Assembly (NCBI GenBank): GCA_004794785.1
Contig: SJOL01006495.1
Coordinates: forward strand, 371,680 to 435,679
Source: Opisthorchis felineus
Taxonomy: Eukaryota > Platyhelminthes > Trematoda > Opisthorchiida > Opisthorchiidae
DNA: 64,000 nt
Direction of reading: 5' to 3'
Each line of letters starts with the position of its first letter. Position 1 is the first letter of the stretch. Shown here piece by piece: positions 49,458-62,543 of this stretch. The notes under the pieces were generated by a model. The model was not told where the DNA came from, did no database searches, and saw nothing but the letters and a program-made list of their open reading frames with translations. The translations under genes and the position numbers were made by a program.

Positions 49458-51667
49458 GTAAGTTCACCTTTTTTCAGTTACACAGAACACACTGCGATTT
49501 CCGTAAATAAGGTTGATATGGCGCATTTTCATTGTTTATTATTATTATTATTTATTATCACCATTCATTTGTTAGAAGGCGCTGGTTATATCGCCTCCCT
49601 TCTTAGTCCACCAACAAATGTTTGAACCCTACTCATTCTCATGAATCACCAGGATTAGCGGCCTTTCTGAAAGGCAACGAGGTATTTATTTTAGGCCACT
49701 TTAACCGGAGTTGAATGTTTGGGTGTTTGATCATCCTCTACATCGACAAAAGATTATTTTGTGTATTTTGTTTTCCTGGGAAAGCACTGACAAAATTTTC
49801 ACGGTGGACTGCGGTTTCATCTCTTAACCTTTAACTGCCTCATACCGGATTATTTTCAAGCATGACTTAAGAGGCTTGATTTAACGTGTGTATTTCATTA
49901 TGATCTAAATCTGGACCCTACTTTAAAAGGAGTAATAGGTAAGTATAGTTGCTTATCTGGCATAATTGATTTAAAGGGTAGCCCCTAAGTACTATAACGA
50001 TCCACCAGACTAAGGTTCAAAGAGGAATTGTCTGCTCACCCAGTTTCCTCTGCGAACTACTGAGACAACCGTCTATCAACTTGTCACAGCAACACAACAG
50101 CAACAGAATAGTTTTGCTCGTTTGTCTCTAAACTCATCCACTAAACTCCTCGAAATATATTAAAATGTATGAACTGCGAATGATTGAGATCATTGCTTGT
50201 TTTTTTAAACACCCTCGATTTAAAACCCCCACGTGTTCCAATTTCGGAAACCTTATCGCGACATTTGCTAAAAGTACATGTTAATTCAAAGGGAAAACCT
50301 AGAAAAAACGGTATCGCCTTTAAGATTTTTCGTATTATACACCAAGTGGCGCTCAGTCTTTTAGACATTATCCCACCCGAGTTTTGCTTGTAACTCCTAC
50401 AGCAATGTCACCGTTGGAAGTTCTCTGGGACTGACTTTGGCTGCCATTTTACAGTCAATCACGATGTGATCGCGGATCCAGATGTTGTAAACCGGTCTCT
50501 GTGTAGAACGTCTTTAGACGACCTTACAGTTCTCGTAAACGATAATCGAGAGATTGAAAACCTTCTTGTTACATTGAACCAAAAGCAAAAAGGCTTCTTG
50601 TTTGCGAAAGGACGCGGAAAATTATGCTTGTAAGGAACTTGAATGATTTGTTCTTTGTAGCTTGGCTGGAAAGCAGCATGTCCCGAACAAACTCTGAAGT
50701 TTGCAATTCTCTTCATTTCCGTAAGAACTCTTTCTGATTCTTAATATGTACTGCTACCGAAGGCTAGTTAAGCGAACGGAAGAGAACTTTTTATAACAAT
50801 CTGAATGGAAGCAGTTTGTCTTCCACTGCCAGAAACCAATAATGACGTGACAGGCTGCCTAAAGCAGATCTTGTGTCGTCTTGTTACATAAAGTTATTGC
50901 TGGTTTCAGTTGGCGGTGGTCGCCTGCACAAGGGTATTTACAATGACTGTGGTATTGTGGAAAATGCGCCAGCTGAGAGAGATAGTTCCTGTATGAAAGA
51001 AATTATTTTTACCTGCGTGTAGGCTTTTCATACGTGTGCTGTGTCAGGATGCTAGTGACATTGCGACAAATAAGAAACCTCCTACTCCTTTGGGGATGAT
51101 AACGCCACAGACAACATTAAACCATCAGCTCTCATGAAGGTCCTCTGCAGTGTCTCCATCAGTTTGGACCCGCTTTTATTTCGGTTCCTGCCTACAGTAT
51201 CAATTCCCCAGACTGCATTTGGTGAAATACAGGACGCTGAACCTCTGAGGTGAATAACTGTATCACAAACAAACTTTACGTTGTGTGAACATCCTTTTCT
51301 TGTCATTATCAAAGTTTGCATCTACAAAACTCCGTATAATTATAGCAGTTCCATCACATATTTCATGATATGCGATAAACAGCAAAGTACACCTAGGCTC
51401 GTTGTGAAAAGTTACAGAGCACCCTATGTCCGCAGGTTTTCTTTCATTTTTTTACGCGTTACTTCACGAGACAACACCTACATAACTTTGTCAAAGGTGA
51501 TGCATTGTGGATAATTGTTATTCTTGTTCCGCACAGCGTTTGTTCCATCTGCTTCAAACTTAAAAGACATTTCATATGCGTTGGAGATAAAGACCTCCGA
51601 CTGGAAGAACCTATCCTCATCACTATTTACACTTTTTATGCACTGCCTTCACTGTTCCCCACCACAG
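49458..51667 (+). other. Intron of the LIM gene
   Basis: A 2.2-kb GT-AG intron (gtaagt to ccccaccacag). It holds a TTA-rich microsatellite near 49538-49557 and otherwise only short chance frames. Confidence 0.75.
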
Positions 51668-51844
51668 GTTTGTCGCAACCCAATTATTGTGGGTTGCCCG
51701 TATGTTTACTTGGATGAAAGACCAATACATGCCCACTGCTTAATCTGCTCTGTATGTGGAGTTCGGCTAACCGACAAAGAGTTTGTTGCTCATCACGGTC
51801 AGTATGCTTGCCAGAATCATGCTTTCAGTGAACTTTCACACTGA
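51668..51844 (+). CDS. LIM-domain protein, terminal exon with second LIM domain
   Basis: The exon encodes 58 residues and a TGA stop. Together with the preceding ECY it forms LIM domain 2: C-Y-V-C, 18 residues, H-x2-C (HAHC), C-x2-C (CSVC), 17 residues, and C-x2-H (CQNH). All eight ligand positions are filled. The protein stops nine residues after the last ligand, so the LIM pair is C-terminal, as in adhesion-type LIM proteins rather than LIM-homeodomain proteins. The acceptor is ttccccaccacag. A possible poly(A) signal AATAAA occurs at 52699-52704. The gene family remains unassigned. Confidence 0.85.
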   Translation, partial: VCRNPIIVGCPYVYLDERPIHAHCLICSVCGVRLTDKEFVAHHGQYACQNHAFSELSH

Positions 51845-54800
51845 ATTTCTGCTACGCCCTCTTTTATTTACCTTTTTGGGCAGCAAGAATGGCCTTTCGC
51901 GAATATTTTCAAAGCCTTTTTGGTTTGTTTTTATTATTATATTTGTCACAAACGCGTTTCTCTCCTTTTCGGGGTAAGGACCCCCGGCCAAGTTTAGTGT
52001 AATAGTGCTTGAGCTAAGATTCTATCTTTTACACTTCAGATGGATTTGTGTTCATATATGCCCTGTGATAAATGCCTTGATGCATGGTCGACACAATTTT
52101 TGAGTGGTCACACGAAGTACAATATACAGGGGATGTATGAAGAGTACAGAAATTGGTCTTTCAATGAAAGTTAGTGACAGCTTTGGAACTTAACCTCAGG
52201 CGTGAATAGTAGCGTGATGTGTGTGACCACGAGGCTCCTTATAGCCTCTGTTCGGTTTATTTTGACCTTGGTCTCATGGACTGCATAGTATGGATTATGG
52301 ATTCATATTAAGTAATACTGCACCAATTCTAGCTCGTCCTGTAAGCACTCATTGGAAATCGCTCCGAGGCATCCTCATCTGAGCATGTATTATGTTTCGC
52401 TTCTATCCAAATGGGAAGAACTGATAACTTAATGTATTATCGAAATTCGTTTTCCTTTATATCACGCTGATTACTTGTGCGCTTCGTTATAAACTAACCG
52501 ACGTCGGAAAAATAAGTTGAATGTTGTTTTTAGATTGCATAGTAAAGCGATATTAAGACGAACTGAGTTGATGGATTAAAAAAGGTCACGAAATTGATAT
52601 TATCTGTTGCAACCACAAAATTGTCGTTAGATTGGTGACATCTGTGGGTAAACATTTGGATCAGTCAACTTTGTAGCCGGAAACCGGGCACATTCGTGAA
52701 TAAACCAATGGAATCTGACAAAATGTAGATCCCATATGGAACCATTTTCGGAGTTGAATTTTCTCGCTGAAGCCAAAGTATGATGCAGCACACGTAAAGC
52801 ATTATTACGATGACATTTAGTTATTTGGAGTTTTTAATTTTTAGTTGGCCTCTCATTGTACTGCGTCAGAGAATTAGGAACACCCGATCGATTCGGAAAA
52901 GTGACATCAAACAAAGTCGCAAGAAGCCAAAATAAACCGCAGAAATGGACGTTAGGTTTCAAGTGAGGGAATGTGTTTACCAATGCCCCTGGTTCATTTA
53001 TTCCGGCTTTGTGGGTGAACAAGTTCAGGTTAATGATAGCGCTGGCGTAGCGCTATATCTCGACAACAGCTTTTGAAGACTAGTCACAGCATCAGCTCTG
53101 CCCAAGTTCATTTCTGTCTTGTATTTAAATCTGGGGTTGTTGCCACGTCCGATCATCAGCCCAGCCGAAAACCATATCTGCGTTTTGTGTGCCTCATAGC
53201 GTGCGTGTCTCTTCATAGGCAAAAACTGGTGTGCTTCATTCGATTCGAGAAAAGTTAAATCCTGAAAGAGATCTTTCTTATCGATTTTGATTTATCCGAA
53301 CAAAAATAACTGGTTCGTCAGTTTTCGAGGCCTTACCACATCCGGGTTTATTAGGTACCAAACCCACAATATATTTTTGAGATAACGTCGTCAGGCTTCC
53401 TTGAAAGCCAGTTCTGTGCAGGCTATAGACATGAACACAATACGTGTGGGTGTATATGAAAACCCAAATATGGTTACCTCTGCAAGCTTCTTCCGTATAG
53501 GTGTGAGAAGTACTGTTGTCTGTTGCGGGTAAAAATACCGAAGTTAGGGAGAGAAACTGGAACTCGCCGGTTTCAAATACTTCACTGGTTGCTTAGTTAC
53601 AATCCCTTTAACGTTTTACCGATGTACGGAACAGTCATTGCTAAACATAATGCAAACGGTCAGGGTGTCGAAGATTTAGTCTCCAAAAGTAACCGCCTTC
53701 CATTGATTACCTGAATAAAAAGTCAGAAGTAGTAAACATATGTTTCTCACAGTTAGGAAGGGAACCTAATTAGAACCCTACTTCATTAAATACGGTTAAT
53801 TTATAGAATAAACTAACGAAAATAATCAGCATCCTACGAAAAAATGGCCACCTGGGTAACTTCACTTCTGGGTACATTTCACAATGTGCGTCAGAGTCGA
53901 GTGTTAAAATGAAGTTTCTGTGCTTGCCAATCAGAGAAGATACTTCTTGTGCGTACACAAGGCGTCGACTCAAGACTAATCTGGTTCGAATATTTTTTTG
54001 CTGAAAACCTGAATATCATCTATGGTTCTCGTCTGATTTGTTTGAAATTCAAGAAGACTTTGTCACACGACGTGGTACCTATCCACAACGAAAACGGTCA
54101 GAACCAGTTTAATTGCTATCGCTAATCAGTTTCCCGTAACAGGTTATGCCGCAAACAAAGACATTGCTTTTAGGACCATGCATCGTGTTCCCTCAAACAG
54201 ATCAGAAAGGGTGAGACAGCTGACCTTCGTAGCTCAGGTAACACCGATCCGCTTGTTCAGCCCATATGTGTCCACAAAAAGCAATAATCTGGGCATTTAA
54301 AGTACTCTAACCACCAGGTGGGTAACACAAGTGCCACTAGTCTACCCTACAGAGCTGGTTCCTTTTTCACCAGATGCCATCTTAATAATGCAGTACGCCA
54401 CCAATTTATAGCATCTTTGTACTTGTTATGCGTGCACTGGCCCGCCCTGATGCATTAACATCTATTAGGTGTATGGACATTCACACACTCCTGAGAAACG
54501 GGTACCCGCATCCTTGGGACTTTTTGGTACTACTTACAGGTATCTACCGTAGGGAGATTTTCTGTCATCAGGTGGTGTTTTGGCTTCACTTCCTCTGACA
54601 GGCCACCCTCCAGCTGCGAATTTCTCTTAGTACCATTCCTATAAATCGGCTACATCTACCCATCCCCACTTGCAGAGTTTCACACTGGATTATCACTAGT
54701 CAGTCCCTTGAGGTGGTGTCTTCAGATTGAACAGCCGGAAACTTGACATTATTGACCAAAGATGTACTAAACCATGTCAATAAGTCAGACCCAACTGCTT

Positions 54801-55019
54801 AATTTAGAGTAGATTCGCTTGGCTGGATCTAAGATACTCAGCCTGACTGGCTTCTCGACTGACTGCCTTGTTCTTCCCCCTCCTGGAGAGCAATCTTTTC
54901 AGATAATCGTCAAAAACCTGTTTGATGTAATATACAGGTAAGCCTTAAGTCAAAAAGACAGTGCGGTAAAGATGTGTTGACATTCATTCTACTGAAGTAA
55001 ATGACGTACAGTCAGGAGG
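51845..55019. other. LIM 3' flank, then unassigned DNA
   Basis: The first 850 bp may be 3' untranslated sequence. Adjacent minus-strand frames at 52834-53022 and 53025-53222 are open but not recognised. No repeats or domains could be supported. Confidence 0.45.
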
Positions 55020-55430
55020 GGCTTAATAGGTTTTTTCCCTGTTAGGGAATTCCCAAATCTCCCTACATCTCCAGCAGTCCATGTGGGGAGTTACTTTGCT
55101 TAGAACAGATTTGTCCCTCTGTGAAGAAAATCCTTCCTAATGATCACTTCTGACCCATCCTTCCGGGTGTGTCCCACGGAAGATGTATAACTATACAACC
55201 GAGCACCTGTCAAAAGATTACCTTCTGGGAGATTACATTTTATTACTTTCTCTAAGTGGTCTCCTGAAAGCGGAAATGTCGGGTCCCTCTATAGGGGCTG
55301 CCTGAACGGATCGACCAACAATGGCCTTTTTGGAGATGTGGTATCTTCCACAAGAAACGTGAAAACATACAAAAAGTGATAATAACTGGCCCTTTACAGA
55401 GATAGTGTAAATCATGTTGCATGATCTTTC
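55020..55430 (-). pseudogene. Possible CR1-like C-terminal fragment
   Basis: The minus strand contains RKDFLHRGTNLF and, nearby, a first frame ISAFRRPLRESNKM. The spacing and the R-x-FF-x-R pattern resemble the stretch before the WN-x-LP terminus of CR1-like RTs. The nucleotide stretch tctgtgaagaaaatccttcc (near 55119) is also the style of sequence seen in antisense at CR1 3' ends. No terminal block survives, so this is tentative. Confidence 0.3.
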
Positions 55431-58400
55431 CAATTCAGGTGGTTTAGATTTACTTTCAATTCTCGTCTCAGACGCCTAATTTGTATCAGCCACAAAACCG
55501 ACTGCACGAATTTTACACACTAGTCTTTTTAGGATGAAAATTTGCAGCACGGAAAAATGGCAGTCCTTGTTGGGAGTTAGGGTTTTGTCTCAAAAAGTGC
55601 CAAGTTCAAACCAAATTTTATAGAAACGGACTGGTGTGGTTGATAGCTCCTTGAAAAGAAATTAGTAGGCGGGCCGCTGGCTTCACAAAAGACTGGTTGT
55701 TGTTTCTAGAAGTTTGATTATCTGGTTTGTCTACCACAGCATCTGGTGTATACTCGATGACGTTCATGGTTGAAAATAAATTGAAGTCATATAACTTATT
55801 GCTGAGAAAAACAGGAATTCATCAGACAGGTCAACATGCAAGATTACTGGGGAGTTAACTCCATGAGTGTTTCACTTGCCGGATGAAATCTCTACTAAAC
55901 TCTTCATGAGTCTAATACAGTGAAGCCACGAATCCTCAAGTGAGGAAGAACGTTTTCCTAAAATATTATAATATAATACACACCATACTTACTCGGCGAT
56001 GGCGAGAGATGCACTAGTCATGAGACAGAATAGATCTGGTGAATGGAAAACTTTAGGAAGAGAAGCACGATTCCCACCACAGCGGCTGATAGCCAGAGTG
56101 ATGGAAACCGCTAAGCATTCTAGTGTGCATAGAATAGAAGGCGCTGGTGAGTTGTTTTAGATAAGCTGAATTGACACGTGGTGTTATGCCTTTGTTAGTC
56201 AAGTGGAGTCATTAGCAGAAGTGGTAGAAGGCTCAACGCGTCCCAAATTCACACACGGGGTCAATAAATGTTTAAGCCACATTCATCAGAAATAGGTGCG
56301 ATAAGTGAATCAGTATAGCCAGATACCAGACGTGATCCGAGTTTAACTATCTGTCTTAACGTTTTGTAACACCCACTAGCAAACAAAATTTCCTGGCTGA
56401 CACGTAACACTGAATTGCCCTGCTGACAGAAAGGGCTGTTTCTGATTCGCCCACCTTCTGTCTTAAAACTCAGCTAACTGCGTAACCTAGTCACTTGCCC
56501 TGTCAAAGCTTTTACGTCGGAAGGGATATAATAAATCTATTGATTATAATGAATCTAACTTGACCTCATGATAATTTCCCCATTCATTTGCTTACTCTGT
56601 CCATGTACTTTTGACCTCCACTTGTTTTGCTCATCTGTACCCGCCAGTCACCTTGCCGCAAAGGCCGTCCCCTCCGACACTGATATACTAGCAAGTGTGT
56701 ATGAGTGTGAATGCGCGCACGATGCGTGTTCGTGCCCCCTTTGCCGAGCCTGCCCTGACTTCTTCTGTCATGAGTTCCGTGTGATCGTACCGCCAATCAG
56801 AGTCACTGTCCTCGGAAGGGGCGACCGCGACCCATAACATTCCACTCGCCGTTGCTTGGTATATGGAACTTGACAGTGCACTGTACCGGTCAGTGACAGA
56901 CTTGTGCATTTGTTGACGCCACAAGAGTGGACAGTTGAGGTTTCTTGCATAACTTTTTTTACCTTTGTATAAGTAATACTGCAGACTTTCGAACCCAGTT
57001 CTTTTTTTTATATTCGGGATCGTCAAACCTACCTGTGACTCAAAGTTCCGTATCAGGAAACTCAACAGACTGTTTTTCCAAACTTGTCCGACATGTGCAC
57101 TGCACGATAGATTCCAAGCGTTTTATAAGCTGAAGATCGTCTTAAAAGAAAGATTTAGCCGATGTTTATTTGAGTCCTGTTAACACTGGGTTAGCTCGCA
57201 AATGAGCGTACAACTACAAACGTAATATTATCTTTGTACTCAGTAAAAGATTGATTTCTTTGCCCTCCGAGTTGCTGACAAAATGCCAAAAATCGACAGT
57301 TTTTCTACGTTCTAGTACGTTTCGCTGATTCTATCTGCAAATCTTCCAGTGAATTAAAGGTTAACCGACATATATCTAAGACTGGTGAAGAGTATCTTGA
57401 CTCAGAATTTCACTCATTTTGGTAGCTGGGGTGTGTCTCGAAGAATGCAAAAATTAATCTTTGAAGTGATTCATTAGAAATAAACATGTTTAACGGGAAG
57501 GCAGTGAAGTAAGTATAAGCAGATCTATGATCGTCATCCATGAGTTGCAAAAACGGCTATTTGTGCACTATTCTCATTCCCGCAAGCAACTAGCCCAAGG
57601 CAAGCATCAGTTCTTATCTTACGACTGCCCGAAATCGTGGAAAGTGACAGCACCAAAGTAGAATTGAACAATAATTACAATGCCACCCTAAATCTCTTCA
57701 TCCTTCCATTGATTACTTCAGATAGGTACTTCAAATTGGGAATAGAGCAGACTGGATGCTGACTGTGGATACACTTGGCGTCAGTTATCTACCACATACA
57801 GTGATAGACATCCATTTAATGACAACACTCCCTGTTATGACAACACCCCTAATGTGGCTTTAACTCTGTTCTGATGTTGTGCGGTACAGCATTTGTCTCC
57901 CGAAGTTTGGAAACCCCTCCAAATACTCTCATTTGGTCCATATTCGCATTAGAACTATATTCTACCTGTGGCTTCTGAGAGATCCGGTTCACTTGATGTT
58001 GAAGTAATATGAAGACGTCATATTTGTGCTGGAGAGAGAGGCCGCATGTTTTGTGCCGCCAAGCCAAAGAAAAACAACGATTCCTACGACTGCCTCAATA
58101 ATTTGAATCCCTACATAAAGTGTGGCACGAAGACAAAGTCTGACACCATCCCATTTGGGCTGTATGAGATGTGTGTGGAAACTACTCGTCAACCTGAGGA
58201 AATGTATGCTTGTATTGTCCTATCACTTTTCACTCGACTGGAGAAACTGTGTGCAGAACTGTGTGTAGCCGAAGTTAATACTCAGCGAGTCTGACTGGGT
58301 GGCAATCAAGAAGATCAGAGACTCGGATATAAATGCTCGCTAAAGAGTGAGTAGACAGAGCGGCCGTTCCCACCTACGTCAGGAACAGCTGTTACCTGAA

Positions 58401-60400
58401 GAATGCCAAATGAGTAGCTTCTAACAGAGACAAAAGTTGCTCTCGGTATTCGTGAAGTTGTGATGTTACATCTAGTTTGAAATGACCAGAGACTGCATAT
58501 GAAAGTACGTGCTATCGAAATACATGGCATGTTTGATGTGCACAAGCAGAGAATAAAAAACATTAGGCAGGCGCTGGCCAAAGACCGGGCGATGGCACAA
58601 AACTAATCAGGCGCAGACAAGGAACGGATTTAGTAAATGCCGAAGTTATTAAACGGGGACTAAAGTGCACACCCCAGTGACTGATCGCCAAGGCGGTTGT
58701 AGGATTGAAGCATCTTACTGCTAAGAGATTACAGGACGCAGTGCTAGCAATAGAAAACGGATGCAAGTCTCTCGAAATATGGCCCTATAATTAAAATCAG
58801 TCTATGCCCAAAAGCACCGTGCCACCATTATTGGTGGTAATCAGCAGTACACTCGGATGATACGTGGCGGTGTGCAGTTGCGAATCATGAAGAGTCGTTG
58901 ATGTAGGCATCCAGGTTTTTATGTAGAAAGTTGAAGGAGACAGAAGCACATGTGCTGACTTCTGTTAACCTAAGCGTCCTAGCACGAACTCACTAACAAG
59001 TTTTATGTAACTGATATGTTATAATCCAGTAAAACTAGACTCCATGCCTGGCGCATATTTATCTATGTTTTCCCCTTTGACCGATGGTCCTGATACGTAC
59101 TCATAATGTGAACCGAACACTTAACCAATGCTCAACAGTAATTTAGTTCTAGTTTCTTGGTCCGTCTGCCTTAAAAGCCGATCGGCTTTTTAACCTAGTC
59201 ATTTGGACTGAGGACGCTTAAATGTCACAAACAAAACTTCGCTTAACAAGCTAACCTGCGAGATTTTCCCAAGCAGTGACTTCTTAATTGGTGTGCAATA
59301 CTGTCGTAAACATAAAGTTAAAATTATCAGCAAAACGCCATACTCGACCAAAGCCCTCTTTTCGAGCGTCTTCACACAAACAATAGCCAAAATCCCGTCA
59401 CTCAGACCGTCAAAAACAGGCAAAACAAGCCTGTCCCAAACATCGTATCACATTTATGTCCCAAGTTGTTTCATCTTCTAACACATGTGCCATTGCTGAA
59501 CTGTTGAGTACACCTGCAACAGACTCAGGGCCCTTCCAAAACCGGAAGGTCGAGTTGAATTCAAAACTCTTGAGAACTTAATCCACCTCCAAAGGAAAAC
59601 CTTCCAGTGTGTTGGCAGTCTTACAGGTTCTTAGTGTAAGTAGTCGGTTTCCCAAGAGGTGCTTTGGTATGCCATCAGCAAACAACACTAGCTTTCTAGA
59701 AGTGAATAAACTTTCCGCTCAGTATCGGTACACTTGAAGGAGTTGTTAGCAGGGCTGAGAGAATAGAGGATGTGTGTATAAAATCAAACTCAACGACTGC
59801 ACTAAGATCATTGGCAAACACCCCTGAAGCTCCACATCAGCATTTATGAAAACTAGAGAAGAATAACCAAACCACCAAGTAATCCGGACTAATATCGAAC
59901 ACTAGTCGAAAAGTGGGCGATAGTGGGACGCGTTAGACACAGGACTTAGAATAAATGTGGGATTACGATTAACAGTACAACGGCTGTGGAAATCACCAAG
60001 GACGTCGGTATGAGCACAGTAGGGGGTGTAGAGCTAGCGAGCTTACGGATAGATGTTTGGCTAGGGAGCCTGGTGACTTGTGCTCTATGGGTACCACTGA
60101 ACAGGCTGAATCTTCACCCTGGAGAACACCACTTGTCATCCCGCAGAAAGCTGTGGCGGCCATTGTACTGAGCACTGTCCGTGACTATTCAAACAGACTA
60201 GTAAGACATTTTGTGTGGAAGACGTTCAAAACAAACAGGTTGGTTTAAAATGCATATTTCAGTAGTTTTCCAAGTCCACTTGACAATGCTTCCTCCACAC
60301 TGATCAGGATAAACAATTCCTCCGAAAAGTAAAAGTACATTTTTCCACCATTCGGGCTTGGCACTTTTCTGGCCAGTTTTGAATACAATTATTCAGGGAC
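55431..60400. other. No recognisable gene in 5 kb
   Basis: Frames up to 125 codons (minus 56688-57065) and 89 codons (plus 56568-56837) overlap each other. A plus frame at 58046-58294 encodes a cysteine-containing 82-residue product without a recognised domain. I see no repeats or splice structure that would promote any of these to a gene. Confidence 0.45.
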
Positions 60401-61900
60401 TAAAAGTTGTCGAGATATACCGATATGATGCGGCCTTTCATGCTAGTACCAAAAGTGAACCTGGTCAACGATTTCTTGATATTTTTGGTTTCACAGAGAT
60501 AATTTAGTAGCCCATCCAGCTTTATTTGCTTAGGTTATGCAGTGGATTGCAGTATACACAGGCCCAAACCTAACTGCCTTGCATCACTTATCAAGCTCCG
60601 TTTCCCAAAGCCGTTCATGAACTCCGCCGGTTTATTAATCTGTTAAACAGTGTTCACTGGTTGTGTACACTAGTTTCAGTCCGAATATCACTTGAATTAC
60701 TCTCTGCTAAATCCTTTCAGTGGCTGGATTGTCATAAACGTTTCCTTAGAGGTCATCTAAATATTCTACAAGTGGATGCCAGCATCAAGCCCTTTTCAAA
60801 AAATCACATTTGTCGCTCATCACCGATGCATTTTTAGTGAGTACTGTGCTGTGCTAGAACAGAAAGGTATTCTGGTGATGTGTTTCTCCCAGACTTCCAA
60901 GTATTAAACTGGACTACTCTCAAACACCCTGAGATAGCCTGGCAGTACACTGTACCGTCAACAGACCACACAAGCATCTGTCTGAGTATAAAATGTAAAC
61001 AGGCGTTGAAGTCCATCTGAGTTCCCACACAGTCCTTGGCATGACTCTCTGCCGTCATGGTTTAACGCTGGTGGACTTCAGTAAGTAAACACGAGCTTAC
61101 TATTCGACACTGGACTGCTGAGCAAATCAGGTACGTCCACTATCTATTCCATCACTCCTTTTCGTCTTTTAAGTCTGGTAACGATACGGCCGATTGTCTT
61201 CTGGTTCACACTTCAGAAGTAAATCACCTGAATCAATAGGCGGTTTTGGACGCCACGTCAGTCCTATGCCGAACGCAATCAAGGGGGTTGGATCCTAGGC
61301 ACAGAACAAAACCTTCATGAGATACTTATCTGAAAGCAATGAAGTATCGCTCACTGCAGTTGTAGCTCTGCGCTTTATGGACAGATTTGTCGTCCCTCAT
61401 CCTTTGTGCCATGTCATGTTAGAATATCTACATTTTGGCCATCTTGGAGTGAAAAAATTGAACCGTTTCGAATTATATCTTGCCTAAGGTCTAAAGCTGA
61501 TTTTGATATATGCCAAAAGAAAATTAGCTGCGGTTATTTTCGACAGAAACACTGGAAAAGTCGTCAAAGTGGGCGCCCCGATCAGTTGTAATGGAAACCT
61601 GACAAACAGTTTGTGTGGCTTATTGTAGCCCACCGTAGAAACAGGACTATGCGCTAACAATTACTGATTCTTTCTCTAAATTTTCTGGTATAGTATTCAC
61701 AAACTAGATGACTGGGGAATTTTTCATGTGGAATTTTTCATGAAGAGGAATTTTAACCGCGAGGAAGCGCCATGGTTATCGTGACTAAAAACAGGCCAAC
61801 TTTTCGCCGGTGAAACTTTTGATAGCTGACTCAGTGGCTTTGGATGCAACTATCGTAACACATTCTCGACATCCTTGCTCCAATGCATCAGGTGAACATC
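60401..61900 (+). pseudogene. Ty3/Gypsy LTR-retrotransposon pol relic (RT connection, RNase H, integrase)
   Basis: Blocks occur in pol order. PKAVHELRRFINLLNSVHW (about 60608-60665) matches the RT connection motif, normally ELRxFLGxxNYY. LSLITDAFLVS (about 60812-60844) matches the TDAS strand. VLEQKGILVMCFSQTSKY (60851-60904) matches RNase H, normally EQ-G-PV-xxSR. SGNDTADCLL (about 61174-61203) matches the N-x-ADxLSR end of RNase H. LEYLHFGHLGVKKLNRF (61419-61469) matches the integrase HHCC finger, and ALTITDSFSKFSGIVFT (61651-61701) matches the core strand ending in D-x-FSK. Numerous stops and frameshifts separate them. The palm and LTRs were not found. Confidence 0.75.
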
Positions 61901-62338
61901 TTATTTAAATATCAAAGAGTACTAATTCTTTACGCTTAGTCTTCACATTTCAGTGCATGAATGCTCCTTACTATGCAACGACCCCAAGTCCTGCAAACTA
62001 TTCAAAAGAACGTTGTCTGTGTTCCATTTTGTAGAATTATGCACAAATTCTGCACAGGTGAATGAATACCGAGGTATGGATCTCAGATCAATAACTGATA
62101 TTCTGCTAACAATTATTGGCCACCTCATTACACACATAATGGACTCATGTCACAATCATCCCATTGGGTGTGTACGATTTGGGGACACAAATGAGTCCGT
62201 TTCGTATTCTGTCGTACTTTCTGATACCAAGTTTTCCCGTAGATACTCGTGGCTAGCCCCCAAGTACAAGCTCCAATTACAAGTACAGATCTAAGAGATT
62301 GCGAACACAACTTTGAATGGACTACAGAAATCTTTATT
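61901..62338. other. Unassigned segment with an open plus-strand frame
   Basis: A plus frame is open at 61953-62294 (113 codons). It is preceded by an acceptor-like cttcacatttcag and begins HECSLLCNDPKSCKLF. No domain is recognised, and the position directly after the Gypsy relic makes element-derived sequence equally likely. Confidence 0.25.
62333..62338 (-). promoter_or_regulatory. AATAAA poly(A) signal
   Basis: AATAAA on the minus strand begins immediately after the TAA stop at 62339-62341. A signal this close implies a very short 3' untranslated region, which is known in flatworms but also arises by chance in AT-rich DNA. Confidence 0.4.
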
Positions 62339-62543
62339 TTACTTCAACCTGGGACGAACGCTGCGACCGTTAATAGCTGGACTTGAACAATCGTAATTTG
62401 TATCTTCTTGTACTAGAATTCGTGTATTAGGGTCCCATAAGTCATTGGATATTCCGTACTCTAATTGAATATGTGTATGGTACACTTCCCACTGAATATT
62501 AAATTCAGCTAATGGGCCAACAAGTGTGACAAATTTAGGGTCA
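62339..62543 (-). CDS. Candidate terminal exon of a minus-strand gene, product unknown
   Basis: On the minus strand a possible acceptor (gaggtgcag, with the pyrimidine-rich ttttccttactgtcc further upstream) opens a frame reading DPKFVTLVGPLAEFNIQWEV. It continues through LEYGISNDLWDPNTRILVQE and ends SVRPRLK then TAA. AATAAA follows at once. The composition (acidic, aromatic, few low-complexity runs) looks like a real globular protein rather than a chance frame, but I do not recognise a family. Upstream exons would lie at higher coordinates. A minus frame at 62751-62981 containing VYIHEAPRLHLSYREQQENV is a possible neighbour, but no splice pair was confirmed. Confidence 0.35.

Noticed and set aside
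56688..57065. 125-codon minus-strand frame as a gene
   Set aside because: It overlaps a comparable plus-strand frame (56568-56837), lacks any recognisable domain and has no splice signals.
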